Source: Burkholderiaceae bacterium (GTDB taxonomy: Bacteria; Pseudomonadota; Gammaproteobacteria; Burkholderiales; Burkholderiaceae). From it: 45,419 nucleotides of DNA. Below, piece by piece: positions 9,636 to 18,382 of the stretch. The position numbers and the translations under genes were made by a program. The notes beneath the pieces were generated by a model. It made no database searches. It was given only the letters and a program-made list of their open reading frames with translations, and had not been told where the DNA came from. The DNA is taken from NCBI GenBank assembly GCA_030151165.1, contig JASLEM010000132.1, forward strand, positions 1 through 45,419, in the 5' to 3' direction. Numbering within the stretch: the stretch's first letter is position 1; each line of letters opens with the position of its first letter.

Positions 9636-9679
9636 ACGCTACGTCCGCCATGAGGTTCGAACCATTGATCCTTGGTATA
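9636..9679 (-). promoter_or_regulatory. Conserved 18-bp element (copy A) and -10-like box
   Basis: On the minus strand TATACCAAGGATCAATGG (9679-9662) is followed after exactly 20 nt by the -10-like TAGCGT (9641-9636), then 6 nt to the ATG of the single-domain regulator. The element takes the place of a -35 box, as expected for a site bound by an activating response regulator. This is the copy closest to the consensus. Its function is inferred from recurrence. Confidence 0.6.
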
Positions 9680-9796
9680 GGTCGCCGACAACGACGCGAA
9701 GCGAGCCCGGGCTCGTCTCGCAGGACGCCGTCGCATAGGCGTTCTTCCATCGCAGATTCTCGGGTCGAATCGACATGCCGATGCGGCGTCGTGCCT

Positions 9797-9862
9797 TATA
9801 CGAAGGTGTCGGGTGCTTGGCCGAAAGATCAATGGTCGTGGTGCGATCATGGCGGCTACCCT
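9797..9862 (+). promoter_or_regulatory. Tandem conserved elements (copies B1, B2) before giant 1
   Basis: B1, TATACGAAGGTGTCGGGT (9797-9814), shares its first 13 bases with copy F at 40562-40579. B2, TGGCCGAAAGATCAATGG (9818-9835), matches copy A at 13 of 18 positions with a perfect right half, GATCAATGG. The two are offset by 21 bp, two helical turns. A -10-like TACCCT (9857-9862) lies 21 nt after B2 and about 50 nt before the TTG start of giant 1. Confidence 0.5.
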
Positions 9863-9911
9863 TCGATGGAGGGGCGACGTGTCCTGCAGTTCATGATGAG
9901 GGAGTGCTTTC

Positions 9912-12900
9912 TTGAGACCAGCAAGAATCATCGTGGTCGAGGACGATCGGATCGTGGCGCGGGACATCGCCGGTCAGCTCGAGCGCATGGGGCACGTGGT
10001 TGTCGGAACGACGCCCCGTGGCGACGATGCGGTCGCGATGGCGGCTCGAAGCAGCCCGGACCTGGTGTTGATGGACATTCGCCTCGAACCCGGCATCGAC
10101 GGCATCGAGGCGGCGAAAGCGATCGGCGAGAGCTGCCGTGCGCCGGTCATCTTTCTGACGGCCTACGCCGACGACGAGACCTTGCAGCGCGCGACCGCCA
10201 CCGGCGCCTTCGGCTACCTGCTCAAGCCGTTCGATCAGGCGCAACTGCGCGCCTCGATCGAGATGGCTCTTCACCGCGACGGTGACGATCGGGCGCTGCG
10301 CGCGAGCGAGGCGCGCCTGCGCAACCTGGCGACCCTGTCGTCGGACTGGTACTGGGAGCAAGGCCCTGATTTCCGCTTCTCCCATTTGTCGAGCAACGGG
10401 CAAGGCGGCTTCGACGAGGTCGAAGGTGGCGTGATCGGCAAGGCGCTCTGGGAGATCGCGACGGTCGTGCCGCTGGCCGGATCCTGGTCGCATCACCGTG
10501 CCGCACTCGAGGCGCGCAGGCCGTTCCGCGAGTTCGAGTATCTCTATGTGGCAGTCGATGGCAAGGCCCGCCGCGTCAGCATGAGCGGGGCGCCGATGTT
10601 CGACGAGCGCGGCATGTTCTGCGGCTACCAGGGCGTCGGCCGCGGCCTCACGGACAGCCGCGCCGGAAGTGGCGCCGCGGACGCGCCTGGCGACCTGGCT
10701 CCGACGCCGGCGTCAGGGTGGGAGCGCGTCGAGATCCTGCGGCGCGACCGGGACGTGGTGCTCGCTCGCGGCGTGACGGCGGGCGAGCCTGAGGCGCTCC
10801 TGATGCTGTCCGCCGTCCAGGAGCCGGTGCCGCCCCGCGTGGTCGGACGACTCCGGCACGAGTTCTCGCTGCGTGACCGGCTGGATGAAGCCTGGGCCGC
10901 GACGCCGAGATCGCTGCTGCTGGAGCCGGGGCGGACGGCCCTGTTGATGCGGGATCCGGGCGGCGTCCTGCTCAGCGACATCCTGGATCAGCCGCGAGAC
11001 ATCGGCAGTTTCCTGCGCATCGCCTTGGCCATCGCAACCGCTGTCGCGCACGCTCACGAGCGAGGCCTCGTCCACAAGGACATCAAGCCGGAGCATCTGC
11101 TCGTCGACGAGGCGCTCGGGCAGGCCTGGCTCACGGGCTTCGGCATCGCATCGCCGCTCCTGCGCGAGCGCCAGCCACCGGATTCGTCGGATGCCATCGC
11201 AGGCACGTTCGCCTACATGGCACCGGAACAGACGGGGCGGATGAATCGCTCGATCGATTCGCGCAGCGACCTCTATTCGATGGGCGTCGTGCTCCATCGG
11301 CTGCTCGACGGCCAACTGCCCTTCGAGGCGACGGATGCGATGGAGTGGATCCATTGTCATATTGCCCGCGCGCCGGCGCCCCTGCGTCGCGGGTCGGATC
11401 GCCGTCTCGGTGCCTTGCCCGCGATCCTGGCGAAGTTGCTCGCCAAGACCGCGGAGGAGCGTTACCAGAGTGCCGCCGGCGTCGGCGTCGACCTGCGACG
11501 CTGCCTGGTCGAATGGGAATCCGACGGCCTCATTTCCGATTTCGTCCCGGCCGAACATGACGGCTCCGATCGGTTGCTGATTCCTGAGAAGCTCTACGGA
11601 CGCGAGGCCGAGATCGATTCGCTGATCGAATCCTTCGATTCGGTCGTGGCGACGGGAATGCCAGCGGTCGTCTTCGTGTCCGGCTATTCGGGTATCGGCA
11701 AGTCGTCGGTGGTGAACGAACTGCACAAGTCGCTGGTGCCGCCGCGCGGGTTGTTCGCGGCGGGCAAGTTCGATCAGTACAAGCGCGACATCCCGTACGC
11801 GACGCTCGCGCAGGCATTCCAGGGCCTGGTCCGGCAGATCCTTGCCAAGAGCGATCTCGAGATGGCCACCTGGCGCACGCTGCTGCGCGAGGCGCTCGGC
11901 GTCAGCGGCCAATTGCTCGTGAACCTGATTCCCGAACTGGAGGCTGTCATCGGCAGGCAGCCGCCTGTCGCCGAGTTGCCGGCCGCCGAGGCGCTGGCGC
12001 GATTCCAGGCGACCTTTCGCGGCTTCCTGGGCGTGTTCGCGCGGCCCGAGCACCCGCTTGCATTGTTCCTCGATGACCTGCAATGGCTGGACGCCGCCAC
12101 GATCACGCTGCTGGAGCACCTCGCGACGAGCCCGGACATCCGCCACGTCCTGATCATCGGCGCCTACCGTGACAACGAGGTCTCGCCCGCGCATCCGTTC
12201 GTCCGATCCTTGAATGCCATCCGGGCCTCGGGCGCACACCTCCGGGAGCTGGCGCTGAGCCCGCTGCAGTCGGGGGATGTCCGGCAGCTTGTCGCCGATG
12301 CGCTTCGCACGGGTGTCGATCGCGTCGGTCCGCTGGCAGATCTGGTGCACGAGAAGACCGCCGGCAACGCGTTCTTCGCGCTTCAGTTCTTCGGCGACCT
12401 GGCCGACCGGCGGCTTCTCCGATTCGACGTGGCGACGCACCGCTGGACGTGGGACGTCGAATCGATCCGTGCGCGCGCCAGCACCGACAACGTCGTCGAT
12501 CTCGTCCTCGGCAAGCTGTCCCGATTTCCCGCCCGGACACGCCGCGCGCTGATCGAGCTCTCTTGTCTGGGCAACACGGCCCGCATCGAGACGCTGGCGT
12601 TGCTCCACGGGGGCGACGAGGCGACCGTGTCCGAGTCGTTGTGGGATGCGTTGCAGACCGGGCTGGTCCTGCGCGTTGCCGGGGGCTTCGCGTTCCTGCA
12701 TGACCGCGTCCAGGAGGCTGCGTATGCCTTGCTGCCGGAATCGGCGCGCGACGAGGAACATCTGAGGATCGGGCGCGCGTTGCTGGCGGCAACCAGCCCC
12801 GACAGCCTGGCGGAGAAGGCGTTCGACATCGCGAACCAGTTCGATCGGGCGATCCCGCTCATCACGTCCCCCGTCGAGCGCGAGCAGGTCGCGCGGCTCA

Positions 12901-15900
12901 ACGCGGTCGCAGGCCGGCGTGCCAGCGTGTCGACGGCGTACGCCTCGGCTCGCGCGTACTTCGCCGCGGGGTGCGCGTTGCTCGCCGACGATGGCTGGGA
13001 TCTGTGCCCGGAGCTGCGATTCGAGCTGGAGCGCGCGCTCGCGGAGTGCGAGTTCCTGACCGGCGATCTCGTGGCCGCGGACGAGCGTCTCGCCGCCATC
13101 GCGCCGCGCGCGCGGACGCAGGTTCAGCGCGCGGCGGTGACGTGGCTGCGGGTCACGCTGTATACGGCGATGGACGAATGCCCGCGCGCGGTCGACACCG
13201 CGATCGAGTATCTCGCGGAGCTGGACATTCGCTGGTCGCAGCAACCGACGACCGAAGAGGTGCGTTCGGAATATGAGCTGCTCCTGAGCCGCGTCGGCAC
13301 GCGTGCGATCGAGTCGCTGGTCGATTTGCCGATCATGGAGAACGAGGAACGGCGGGCGACCGTCGACGTGCTCATGGCGCTGTTGCCGCCGGCCGTGTAC
13401 ACCGACCGCAACCTGGTGCTGCTGGTGCTCTGTCGCACAGCCAACGTCAGCATCGAGTTCGGCAACACGGACGCTTCCGCGGTCGGCTATGCCTACCTCG
13501 GCATGTACCTCGGACCGACGTTCAACGATTACCAGTGGGCCTACAGTTTTTCCCGACTCGGCCTGGATCTGGTGGAGAAGCGCGGCCTGGACCGATTCAA
13601 GGCACGGGTGTACATGACGCTCGGCTATCACGTGGCGCCTTGGACGAAGCCCCTGGTGCCAGGCACTTTCGACCTGCTGCAACGCACCGTCGACGCGGCC
13701 AACGAAGCCGGCGACGTGAACTACGTCGGCTACTACTGGTACTGCCTCATCTCGAGCCATCTGCTGCGGGGGACGCCGCTCGAGGAGGTGCAGCGGATCG
13801 TGGAGAACGGCCTCGCGTTCGTCACGAAGACCAACTTCCGGTTGCTCATCACGATCTTCACGGCGCAGTTGATGCTGGTCAAGTCGCTGCGCGGCCTGAC
13901 GCCTGCTCCGGGCCGCTTCGACGACGAGGTCTTCAGCGAAAGTCGCTACGAAGCCGAGTGCGCGCAGAGCAAAGGATTGTTCATCGCGGGGATGATGTAC
14001 TGGATCCGCAAGCTCCAGGCACGCTTCCTCGCCGGGGACCATGCCGGCGCCTGTGCCGCCGCCGCCAATGCCGAGCCCGACATCAAGACCCTGTACGGGC
14101 ACCTCGAGCTCGCGGAGTTCTATTTCTACGCGCCGCTCGCACGCGCCGCGCACTTCGATGCCGCGACGGCCGCCGAGCGGATCGCCTACGCGCAATCCGT
14201 GTCCGAGTGCCAGGCGCAGCTCGAGGTCTGGGCGCGCTGCTGTCCCGAGAACTGGGCGGCGCGTTCGTCGCTGGTGGCGGCAGAGAGCGCTCGCATCGGC
14301 GGCCGGGATCTCGAGGCGATGCGCATGTACGAGCAGTCAACGCAGTTGGCGCGCCTGCATGGTTTCGTCAACGACGAGGCCGTCGCGCACGAAGCAGCGG
14401 CGCGCTTCTATGCTGCGCGCGGATTCGGTTCGTTCGCCGAAGGGCATCTGCGGCGTGGCAGGGAAGCCTTCGCGCAATGGGGCGCCGACGCGAAGCTGGG
14501 CGACCTCGACCAGGCCTTTCCCGATGTCGCGTCGATCTCGATCGACGACCGCGGGTCGGCATCGTTCACTCGGCTGCACGAGCTCGACCTCGCCAATGTC
14601 GTGAAAAGCTCGCAAGCCGTCTCCGCCGAGACCGATCTCGCGACGCTCATGGACACGCTCATGACGACCGTGCTGCAGCAGGCCGGCGCGGAGCGGGGCG
14701 CGCTCATCGCGGTGCGGGGCGACGAGCTCTGGATCGAAGCGCAGGCGCGCACGACGCACGACGATGTCGCGGTCGACGTGTCCGACGTCATCGTCACGTC
14801 GCAGGCGTTGCCGGAGTCCATGCTCCGTTATGTCCTGCGTGCTCGTGAGAGCGTGCTGCTCAATGACGCATCGGCGCCGAATGCATATTCGTCGGATCCG
14901 TACATCGTCCGGAACCGCACGCGATCGATCCTCTGCCTTCCGTTGTTGAAGCAGGCGGTGCTGATCGGCGTCCTCTATCTCGAGAATTCGCTGGCGCCTG
15001 GCGTGTTCACTCCCACCCGCCTGTCAGTGCTCAAGCTCCTCGCATCCCAGGCCGCCATCTCGTTGCAGAACGCTCGGCTGTACGCCGAACTGCAGCGGGA
15101 GAATCGTGACCGTCGGCAGTCGGAGGCCGCGCTCAAACGTTCGGAAGAGCGCTACGCGCTGGCCGTTGAAGCGGCCGGCGACGGGCATACGGACTGGATC
15201 GTATCGACCGACGAGTTCTATGCTTCACCGCGTCTCCTCGAGATGTGCGGACTGGGCGGCGAGGAACGATTCCTCGGACGTTCGGACTGGCTGGCGCGCT
15301 TCCCATTTCATCCCGAGGATCGCGAGCGCGTGATCATGGCCATCAGCGAGCACTTCGCGAGCGATCGCGAGCGGCTCGAATTCGACATGCGCATCCTGCG
15401 CGGCGAAGAGACGCGGTGGATGCATGCCACGCTCCTGTGCTCGCGCGACGCCGCCGGCACACTGGTTCGTGCGAGCACCGCGGTCACGGACTTCACGGAG
15501 CGCGTGCGTGCGCAGGACGCACTGCAGAACGCGCGCTCGGAACTGACGCGCGTCGCGCGACTGACGACGGTCGGACATCTCGCCGTGTCGATCGCCCACG
15601 AGATCAACCAGCCGCTGGCCGCGATCGTCACCAATGCCGGTGCGGGCCTCAATTTCCTGAACCATGCCACGCCGTTCGTCGACGAGGCGCAGCAGATCTT
15701 CGACCAGATCCTCTATGACGGAAAGCGCGCGGCCGAGGTGATCCGCAGCCTCGTGTCCTTGTCACGCAAGACCGGACCGAAGCTGGGGACGGTCGACATC
15801 GACGATGCCGCGCGGGAAGTCATCGCGTTGCTCCAGACGGAGCTGGAGCGCAATCGCGTCAAGCTGCTCGTCGAATTCGCGACGGACAGTCACCTGGTCG

Positions 15901-16253
15901 AGGCCGACCGCATCCAGGTTCAACAGGTGCTGATCAACCTGGTCGTGAACGCGATGGAAGCGATGGTCGAGGCCGACGTCGACGAACGGGTCATCACGAT
16001 CTCGACGGAACCGACAACACGGGGCACGATGGTGTCGGTGAGGGACACGGGGCCCGGCCTCGGCGCCGACGTCTTGCCGCGCATCTTCGAGCCTTTCTTC
16101 ACGACGAAGAAGACCGGCACCGGCATGGGTTTGTCGATCTGTCGCTCGATCATCGAGGGACACGGCAGCAGCCTCGCGATCGCGTGCACCGGTGGCCGTG
16201 GCGCGCTGTTCCAGTTCGAATTGTTCGCGCCGGTCGGCGAAATCCGTCGTTGA
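9912..16253 (+). CDS. Giant 1: receiver/kinase-like/ATPase/GAF/histidine kinase fusion
   Basis: The 2113-residue multidomain signalling protein has these domains in order: receiver (1-120, phospho-acceptor D55, lysine in YLLKPF); PAS (about 135-245); protein-kinase-like domain (about 270-550); ATPase with Walker A GYSGIGKSS (about 591-599) and Walker B LALFLDDLQWLDA; long helical/TPR-like region (about 950-1500); GAF (about 1570-1720); PAS (about 1740-1860); HisKA with H1896 (SIAHEINQPL); and HATPase (LVVNAMEAM, RDTGPGLG, GTGMGLSI). The kinase-like domain keeps HxD (HKDIKPEH, D390) but has GFG for DFG (409-411) and no VAIK lysine, so it is probably a pseudokinase. The start is TTG with a strong GAGGGAG 7 nt upstream. 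No TM segment is seen, so it is probably cytoplasmic. It belongs to the trifunctional Ser/Thr-kinase/ATPase/histidine-kinase family. Confidence 0.93.
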   Translation: MRPARIIVVEDDRIVARDIAGQLERMGHVVVGTTPRGDDAVAMAARSSPDLVLMDIRLEPGIDGIEAAKAIGESCRAPVIFLTAYADDETLQRATATGAFGYLLKPFDQAQLRASIEMALHRDGDDRALRASEARLRNLATLSSDWYWEQGPDFRFSHLSSNGQGGFDEVEGGVIGKALWEIATVVPLAGSWSHHRAALEARRPFREFEYLYVAVDGKARRVSMSGAPMFDERGMFCGYQGVGRGLTDSRAGSGAADAPGDLAPTPASGWERVEILRRDRDVVLARGVTAGEPEALLMLSAVQEPVPPRVVGRLRHEFSLRDRLDEAWAATPRSLLLEPGRTALLMRDPGGVLLSDILDQPRDIGSFLRIALAIATAVAHAHERGLVHKDIKPEHLLVDEALGQAWLTGFGIASPLLRERQPPDSSDAIAGTFAYMAPEQTGRMNRSIDSRSDLYSMGVVLHRLLDGQLPFEATDAMEWIHCHIARAPAPLRRGSDRRLGALPAILAKLLAKTAEERYQSAAGVGVDLRRCLVEWESDGLISDFVPAEHDGSDRLLIPEKLYGREAEIDSLIESFDSVVATGMPAVVFVSGYSGIGKSSVVNELHKSLVPPRGLFAAGKFDQYKRDIPYATLAQAFQGLVRQILAKSDLEMATWRTLLREALGVSGQLLVNLIPELEAVIGRQPPVAELPAAEALARFQATFRGFLGVFARPEHPLALFLDDLQWLDAATITLLEHLATSPDIRHVLIIGAYRDNEVSPAHPFVRSLNAIRASGAHLRELALSPLQSGDVRQLVADALRTGVDRVGPLADLVHEKTAGNAFFALQFFGDLADRRLLRFDVATHRWTWDVESIRARASTDNVVDLVLGKLSRFPARTRRALIELSCLGNTARIETLALLHGGDEATVSESLWDALQTGLVLRVAGGFAFLHDRVQEAAYALLPESARDEEHLRIGRALLAATSPDSLAEKAFDIANQFDRAIPLITSPVEREQVARLNAVAGRRASVSTAYASARAYFAAGCALLADDGWDLCPELRFELERALAECEFLTGDLVAADERLAAIAPRARTQVQRAAVTWLRVTLYTAMDECPRAVDTAIEYLAELDIRWSQQPTTEEVRSEYELLLSRVGTRAIESLVDLPIMENEERRATVDVLMALLPPAVYTDRNLVLLVLCRTANVSIEFGNTDASAVGYAYLGMYLGPTFNDYQWAYSFSRLGLDLVEKRGLDRFKARVYMTLGYHVAPWTKPLVPGTFDLLQRTVDAANEAGDVNYVGYYWYCLISSHLLRGTPLEEVQRIVENGLAFVTKTNFRLLITIFTAQLMLVKSLRGLTPAPGRFDDEVFSESRYEAECAQSKGLFIAGMMYWIRKLQARFLAGDHAGACAAAANAEPDIKTLYGHLELAEFYFYAPLARAAHFDAATAAERIAYAQSVSECQAQLEVWARCCPENWAARSSLVAAESARIGGRDLEAMRMYEQSTQLARLHGFVNDEAVAHEAAARFYAARGFGSFAEGHLRRGREAFAQWGADAKLGDLDQAFPDVASISIDDRGSASFTRLHELDLANVVKSSQAVSAETDLATLMDTLMTTVLQQAGAERGALIAVRGDELWIEAQARTTHDDVAVDVSDVIVTSQALPESMLRYVLRARESVLLNDASAPNAYSSDPYIVRNRTRSILCLPLLKQAVLIGVLYLENSLAPGVFTPTRLSVLKLLASQAAISLQNARLYAELQRENRDRRQSEAALKRSEERYALAVEAAGDGHTDWIVSTDEFYASPRLLEMCGLGGEERFLGRSDWLARFPFHPEDRERVIMAISEHFASDRERLEFDMRILRGEETRWMHATLLCSRDAAGTLVRASTAVTDFTERVRAQDALQNARSELTRVARLTTVGHLAVSIAHEINQPLAAIVTNAGAGLNFLNHATPFVDEAQQIFDQILYDGKRAAEVIRSLVSLSRKTGPKLGTVDIDDAAREVIALLQTELERNRVKLLVEFATDSHLVEADRIQVQQVLINLVVNAMEAMVEADVDERVITISTEPTTRGTMVSVRDTGPGLGADVLPRIFEPFFTTKKTGTGMGLSICRSIIEGHGSSLAIACTGGRGALFQFELFAPVGEIRR

Positions 16254-16330
16254 GGAACGGCGCAACGGAACGTCGAGCCGACGATGTGCGGGTCGTTGCC
16301 TGCCAGAACGTACACCAAAGCATCGACGCG

Positions 16331-16374
16331 TATACCAATGCTCAATGGCGTCACGAGGCACGGGTCGATATTCT
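16331..16374 (+). promoter_or_regulatory. Conserved 18-bp element (copy C) and -10-like box
   Basis: TATACCAATGCTCAATGG (16331-16348) matches copy A at 16 of 18 positions. It is followed after exactly 20 nt by TATTCT (16369-16374), a reasonable -10 hexamer. The predicted transcript would have a leader of about 70 nt before the LuxR-type gene at 16452. A half-similar TACACCAAAG lies 20 bp upstream (16311). Confidence 0.6.
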
Positions 16375-16451
16375 CCAGATGCACTCTCCGCCCGCCGACC
16401 GAGGTCGAACGAGAAAGAAGGTGCGAAGTCCATTCCTTCTGGAGACCCGAC

Positions 16452-17054
16452 ATGACAAATTCCATTGGAGTTCCGCAGCGTGTGCTGGTCATGCATTCAG
16501 ATCCCATCGTGGCGATCGGTTTGCAGGCTTGCCTCGCCGACCTGCCCGACCACGACGTCTTCATCGGCAGCGCGGGTTCGACGCGTGCCGACGCCGACGT
16601 GATCGTCTGCGACGAGCTCTCCAGCCAGAAGCTGCAGGACGGCCCGCGCGACGCCGCGATCGTGGTGTTGGCGCGCCGGCCCCGGAGTTTCGAGATCCAG
16701 CGCGCCCTGAAGCGCGGCGTCCTGGGCTACGTCGTGGAGAGCTCGCCGCCGGAGGAAATCTCGGCCGCCGTTCTCGCTGGGGGTCGGAGACAGCATTTCC
16801 TCTGTCGACTCAGCGCGCAGGAAATGGCCAACGACTTCTCGAATGAGCATCTGACGATGCGAGAGCACGCGGTGCTCGCGCAGGTGGCGCGCGGCCGGTG
16901 CAACAAGGCGATCGCCAAGGATCTGGACATCGCGATCGGTACCGTCAAGGCTCACGTCCGATCCATCCTGGCGAAGCTGAATGCGACTTCCCGAACGGAG
17001 GCAGCAAGCATCGCGATGGTTCGCGGCTTCGTCCCGGAACCCGCGTTGGCTTGA
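16452..17054 (+). CDS. LuxR-type regulator with degenerate receiver (paralogue 1)
   Basis: The 200-residue protein has a receiver-like N-terminal domain and a C-terminal GerE/LuxR helix-turn-helix (about 133-192, LTMREHAVLAQVARGRCNKAIAKDLDIAIGTVKAHVRSILAKL). The receiver retains an Asp at the phospho-acceptor position (D54, IVCDE). The canonical acidic pair is replaced by His-Ser (H15, S16) and the conserved Lys by Glu (E96, GYVVES), so ordinary phosphorylation is doubtful. The ATG at 16452 has GGAG 7 nt upstream. It lies downstream of giant 1 in the same direction, but with its own copy of the conserved element. Close paralogues are at 31100-31789 and 32763-33479. Confidence 0.9.
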   Translation: MTNSIGVPQRVLVMHSDPIVAIGLQACLADLPDHDVFIGSAGSTRADADVIVCDELSSQKLQDGPRDAAIVVLARRPRSFEIQRALKRGVLGYVVESSPPEEISAAVLAGGRRQHFLCRLSAQEMANDFSNEHLTMREHAVLAQVARGRCNKAIAKDLDIAIGTVKAHVRSILAKLNATSRTEAASIAMVRGFVPEPALA

Positions 17055-17085
17055 AGAACCCCGCGGCCCGCATGCGGCCAGGGAC

Positions 17086-17715
17086 TCAGGCGCGATCCTC
17101 GCCGCGCGGGCGCAGCTTCTCCGCCATTCTGACGAGTTCAGCCAGCGACTGCGCCTGCATCTTGTCCATCACATGTCGGCGGTGGACCTTGACGGTGATC
17201 TCGCTGGTGCCCAACTGCGATGCGACCTGTTTGTTGAGCTTGCCTTCGACGACGTGGCCCATGACTTCGCGTTCTCGCGGCGTCAGCGTGGCATAACGAG
17301 TCTGGAGGTCGCCCTGCTCCGCGCGAAGCTTCCAGGCCACCTCGTCGCGGGCGAGTGCCTTGCGCACGGCGTCCAGCAGGTCGTCCTCCCCGAACGGCTT
17401 CGTCAGGAATTCCACGGCGCCGGCCTTCATGGCGCGAACGGTCATCGGGATGGTGCCGTATCCGGTGACGAAGATGATCGGCATGTCACGGCCGCGCACC
17501 TTCAATTCCTGCTGGATGTCGAGGCCGCTGGAATGCGGCAGCCGGACGTCCAGGATGACGCACGTCGGCCGGCCTGGATCAGGTTGCTCCAGGAATTCGG
17601 CGGCCGTGGCGAAACCCGTGGCTTCGATGGCGACCGACCGAAGAAGCCTGACCACGGCATGACGCAGGGAATCGTCGTCGTCGACGACGTGGACGAGCGG
17701 TGTGACCGCATTCAT
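17086..17715 (-). CDS. FixJ-family response regulator
   Basis: The 209-residue protein has a canonical receiver (VVDDDDSLR, phospho-acceptor D56 in [42 protein letters not shown]). A GerE helix-turn-helix follows ([43 protein letters not shown]). This is the FixJ/NodW/TtrR-type layout. It should bind DNA when phosphorylated, probably by a kinase of module 1. The start is ATG 17715; a TTG two codons upstream is possible, and neither has a clear Shine-Dalgarno. It is convergent with the LuxR gene, 31 nt apart. A paralogue is at 40565-41260. Confidence 0.92.
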   Translation of the reverse strand: MNAVTPLVHVVDDDDSLRHAVVRLLRSVAIEATGFATAAEFLEQPDPGRPTCVILDVRLPHSSGLDIQQELKVRGRDMPIIFVTGYGTIPMTVRAMKAGAVEFLTKPFGEDDLLDAVRKALARDEVAWKLRAEQGDLQTRYATLTPREREVMGHVVEGKLNKQVASQLGTSEITVKVHRRHVMDKMQAQSLAELVRMAEKLRPRGEDRA

Positions 17716-17853
17716 GGACAACTCGAGCAGTGGTTGAACTTGGCAAGGATGCCTGGGCCCTGGCCGGCGATCATCTCTCGCTCGACGGGACTATTCGGCG
17801 GAGCCGTGCATGCATGAGTCGCGCGGCCGCCGCTTGCAGCGACGCCGAGAGAA

Positions 17854-17908
17854 AGTATAGGACTGCCACGCTGAGGCGGGCACGGCACTGTTACCTAGGT
17901 CGAAATGG
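17854..17908 (-). promoter_or_regulatory. Possible promoter region of the FixJ gene
   Basis: On the minus strand TATACT (17859-17854) is a good -10 box, giving a leader of about 130 nt. Upstream, the plus strand reads TTACCTAGGTCGAAATGG (17891-17908), which resembles the conserved element (TACCTAG...AATGG, as in copy E). It needs a 1-nt indel and is in the opposite orientation to the gene. It contains the palindrome ACCTAGGT. A weak candidate. The rest of 17716-17928 shows no gene. Confidence 0.3.
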
Positions 17909-17928
17909 GTAGTACGCGTTGGCAACCC

Positions 17929-18360
17929 TCAGCGCGGGCCGGCAGGTTCTGGCTTGCCCTTGGCGTCGAACTGCTCGACCTGGCCACCGCCGTCGGGCGT
18001 GACGATCGCGCTGAGCCGACGAACGCCGTTCATGTCGATCAGCACGAGGCCGGACGTGCCGCCGTTGTTGAGGAACACGTAGCTCGATGAGCGGCCCGGC
18101 CCGTCGAACTTCACGTGCGCGCCCTTGTCGTCGACTTCGAGCGCCGCGGTCGGCCCCGTCGCATCGGGATTGAGGAGCGTGATGGCGGGACGGCCCTCCG
18201 GCGTCAACGACATCGTCGCCGCGGGGGCGCCGTTCTCGCGCATCAGCAGGATGGCCGGGTTGCCCGACGCCGCCGACAACAGCATGCGAACGTGGCCTTG
18301 CGCATCGACGATGCGGATCTCCTGGGCCACGACGGGTGGGAGCGCGGGTGGGGTGTCCAT
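17929..18360 (-). CDS. Hypothetical protein with short beta-strand repeats
   Basis: The 143-residue product is not recognised. After a short proline-rich start (MDTPPALPPVVAQEI) it consists of alternating short strand-like units with Gly/Asn/Asp turns (IRIVDAQGHVRMLLSA, NPAILLMRENGAPAATMSL, PAITLLNPD, TAALEVDDKGAHVKFDG, SGLVLIDMNGVRRLSAIV). These suggest a repetitive beta fold. There is no signal peptide or TM segment. The ATG at 18360 is preceded by GGAG. It starts 22 nt after the XdhC gene stop and is probably the third gene of the MFS-XdhC operon, so a role near the molybdenum hydroxylase is possible but unproven. Confidence 0.75.
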   Translation of the reverse strand: MDTPPALPPVVAQEIRIVDAQGHVRMLLSAASGNPAILLMRENGAPAATMSLTPEGRPAITLLNPDATGPTAALEVDDKGAHVKFDGPGRSSSYVFLNNGGTSGLVLIDMNGVRRLSAIVTPDGGGQVEQFDAKGKPEPAGPR

Positions 18361-18382
18361 GTCGTGAGTTCTCCGTGAGAAG

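Noticed and set aside
9829..9835. Lone TCAATGG as a full element by itself
   Set aside because: The left half lacks TATACC; it is treated only as the right half of diverged copy B2.
10713..14195. 1160-codon open frame antisense to giant 1
   Set aside because: High G/C third positions of the real gene leave the opposite frame free of stops; the translated product is low-complexity and matches no family.
17065..17079. Hairpin between the convergent LuxR and FixJ genes as bidirectional terminator
   Set aside because: GGCCCGCATGCGGCC forms only a short bulged stem and there is no T-run on either strand.
17891..17908. Copy D of the 18-bp element
   Set aside because: It is similar only with an indel and points away from the gene it would serve; kept as a weak promoter note, not counted in the motif set.
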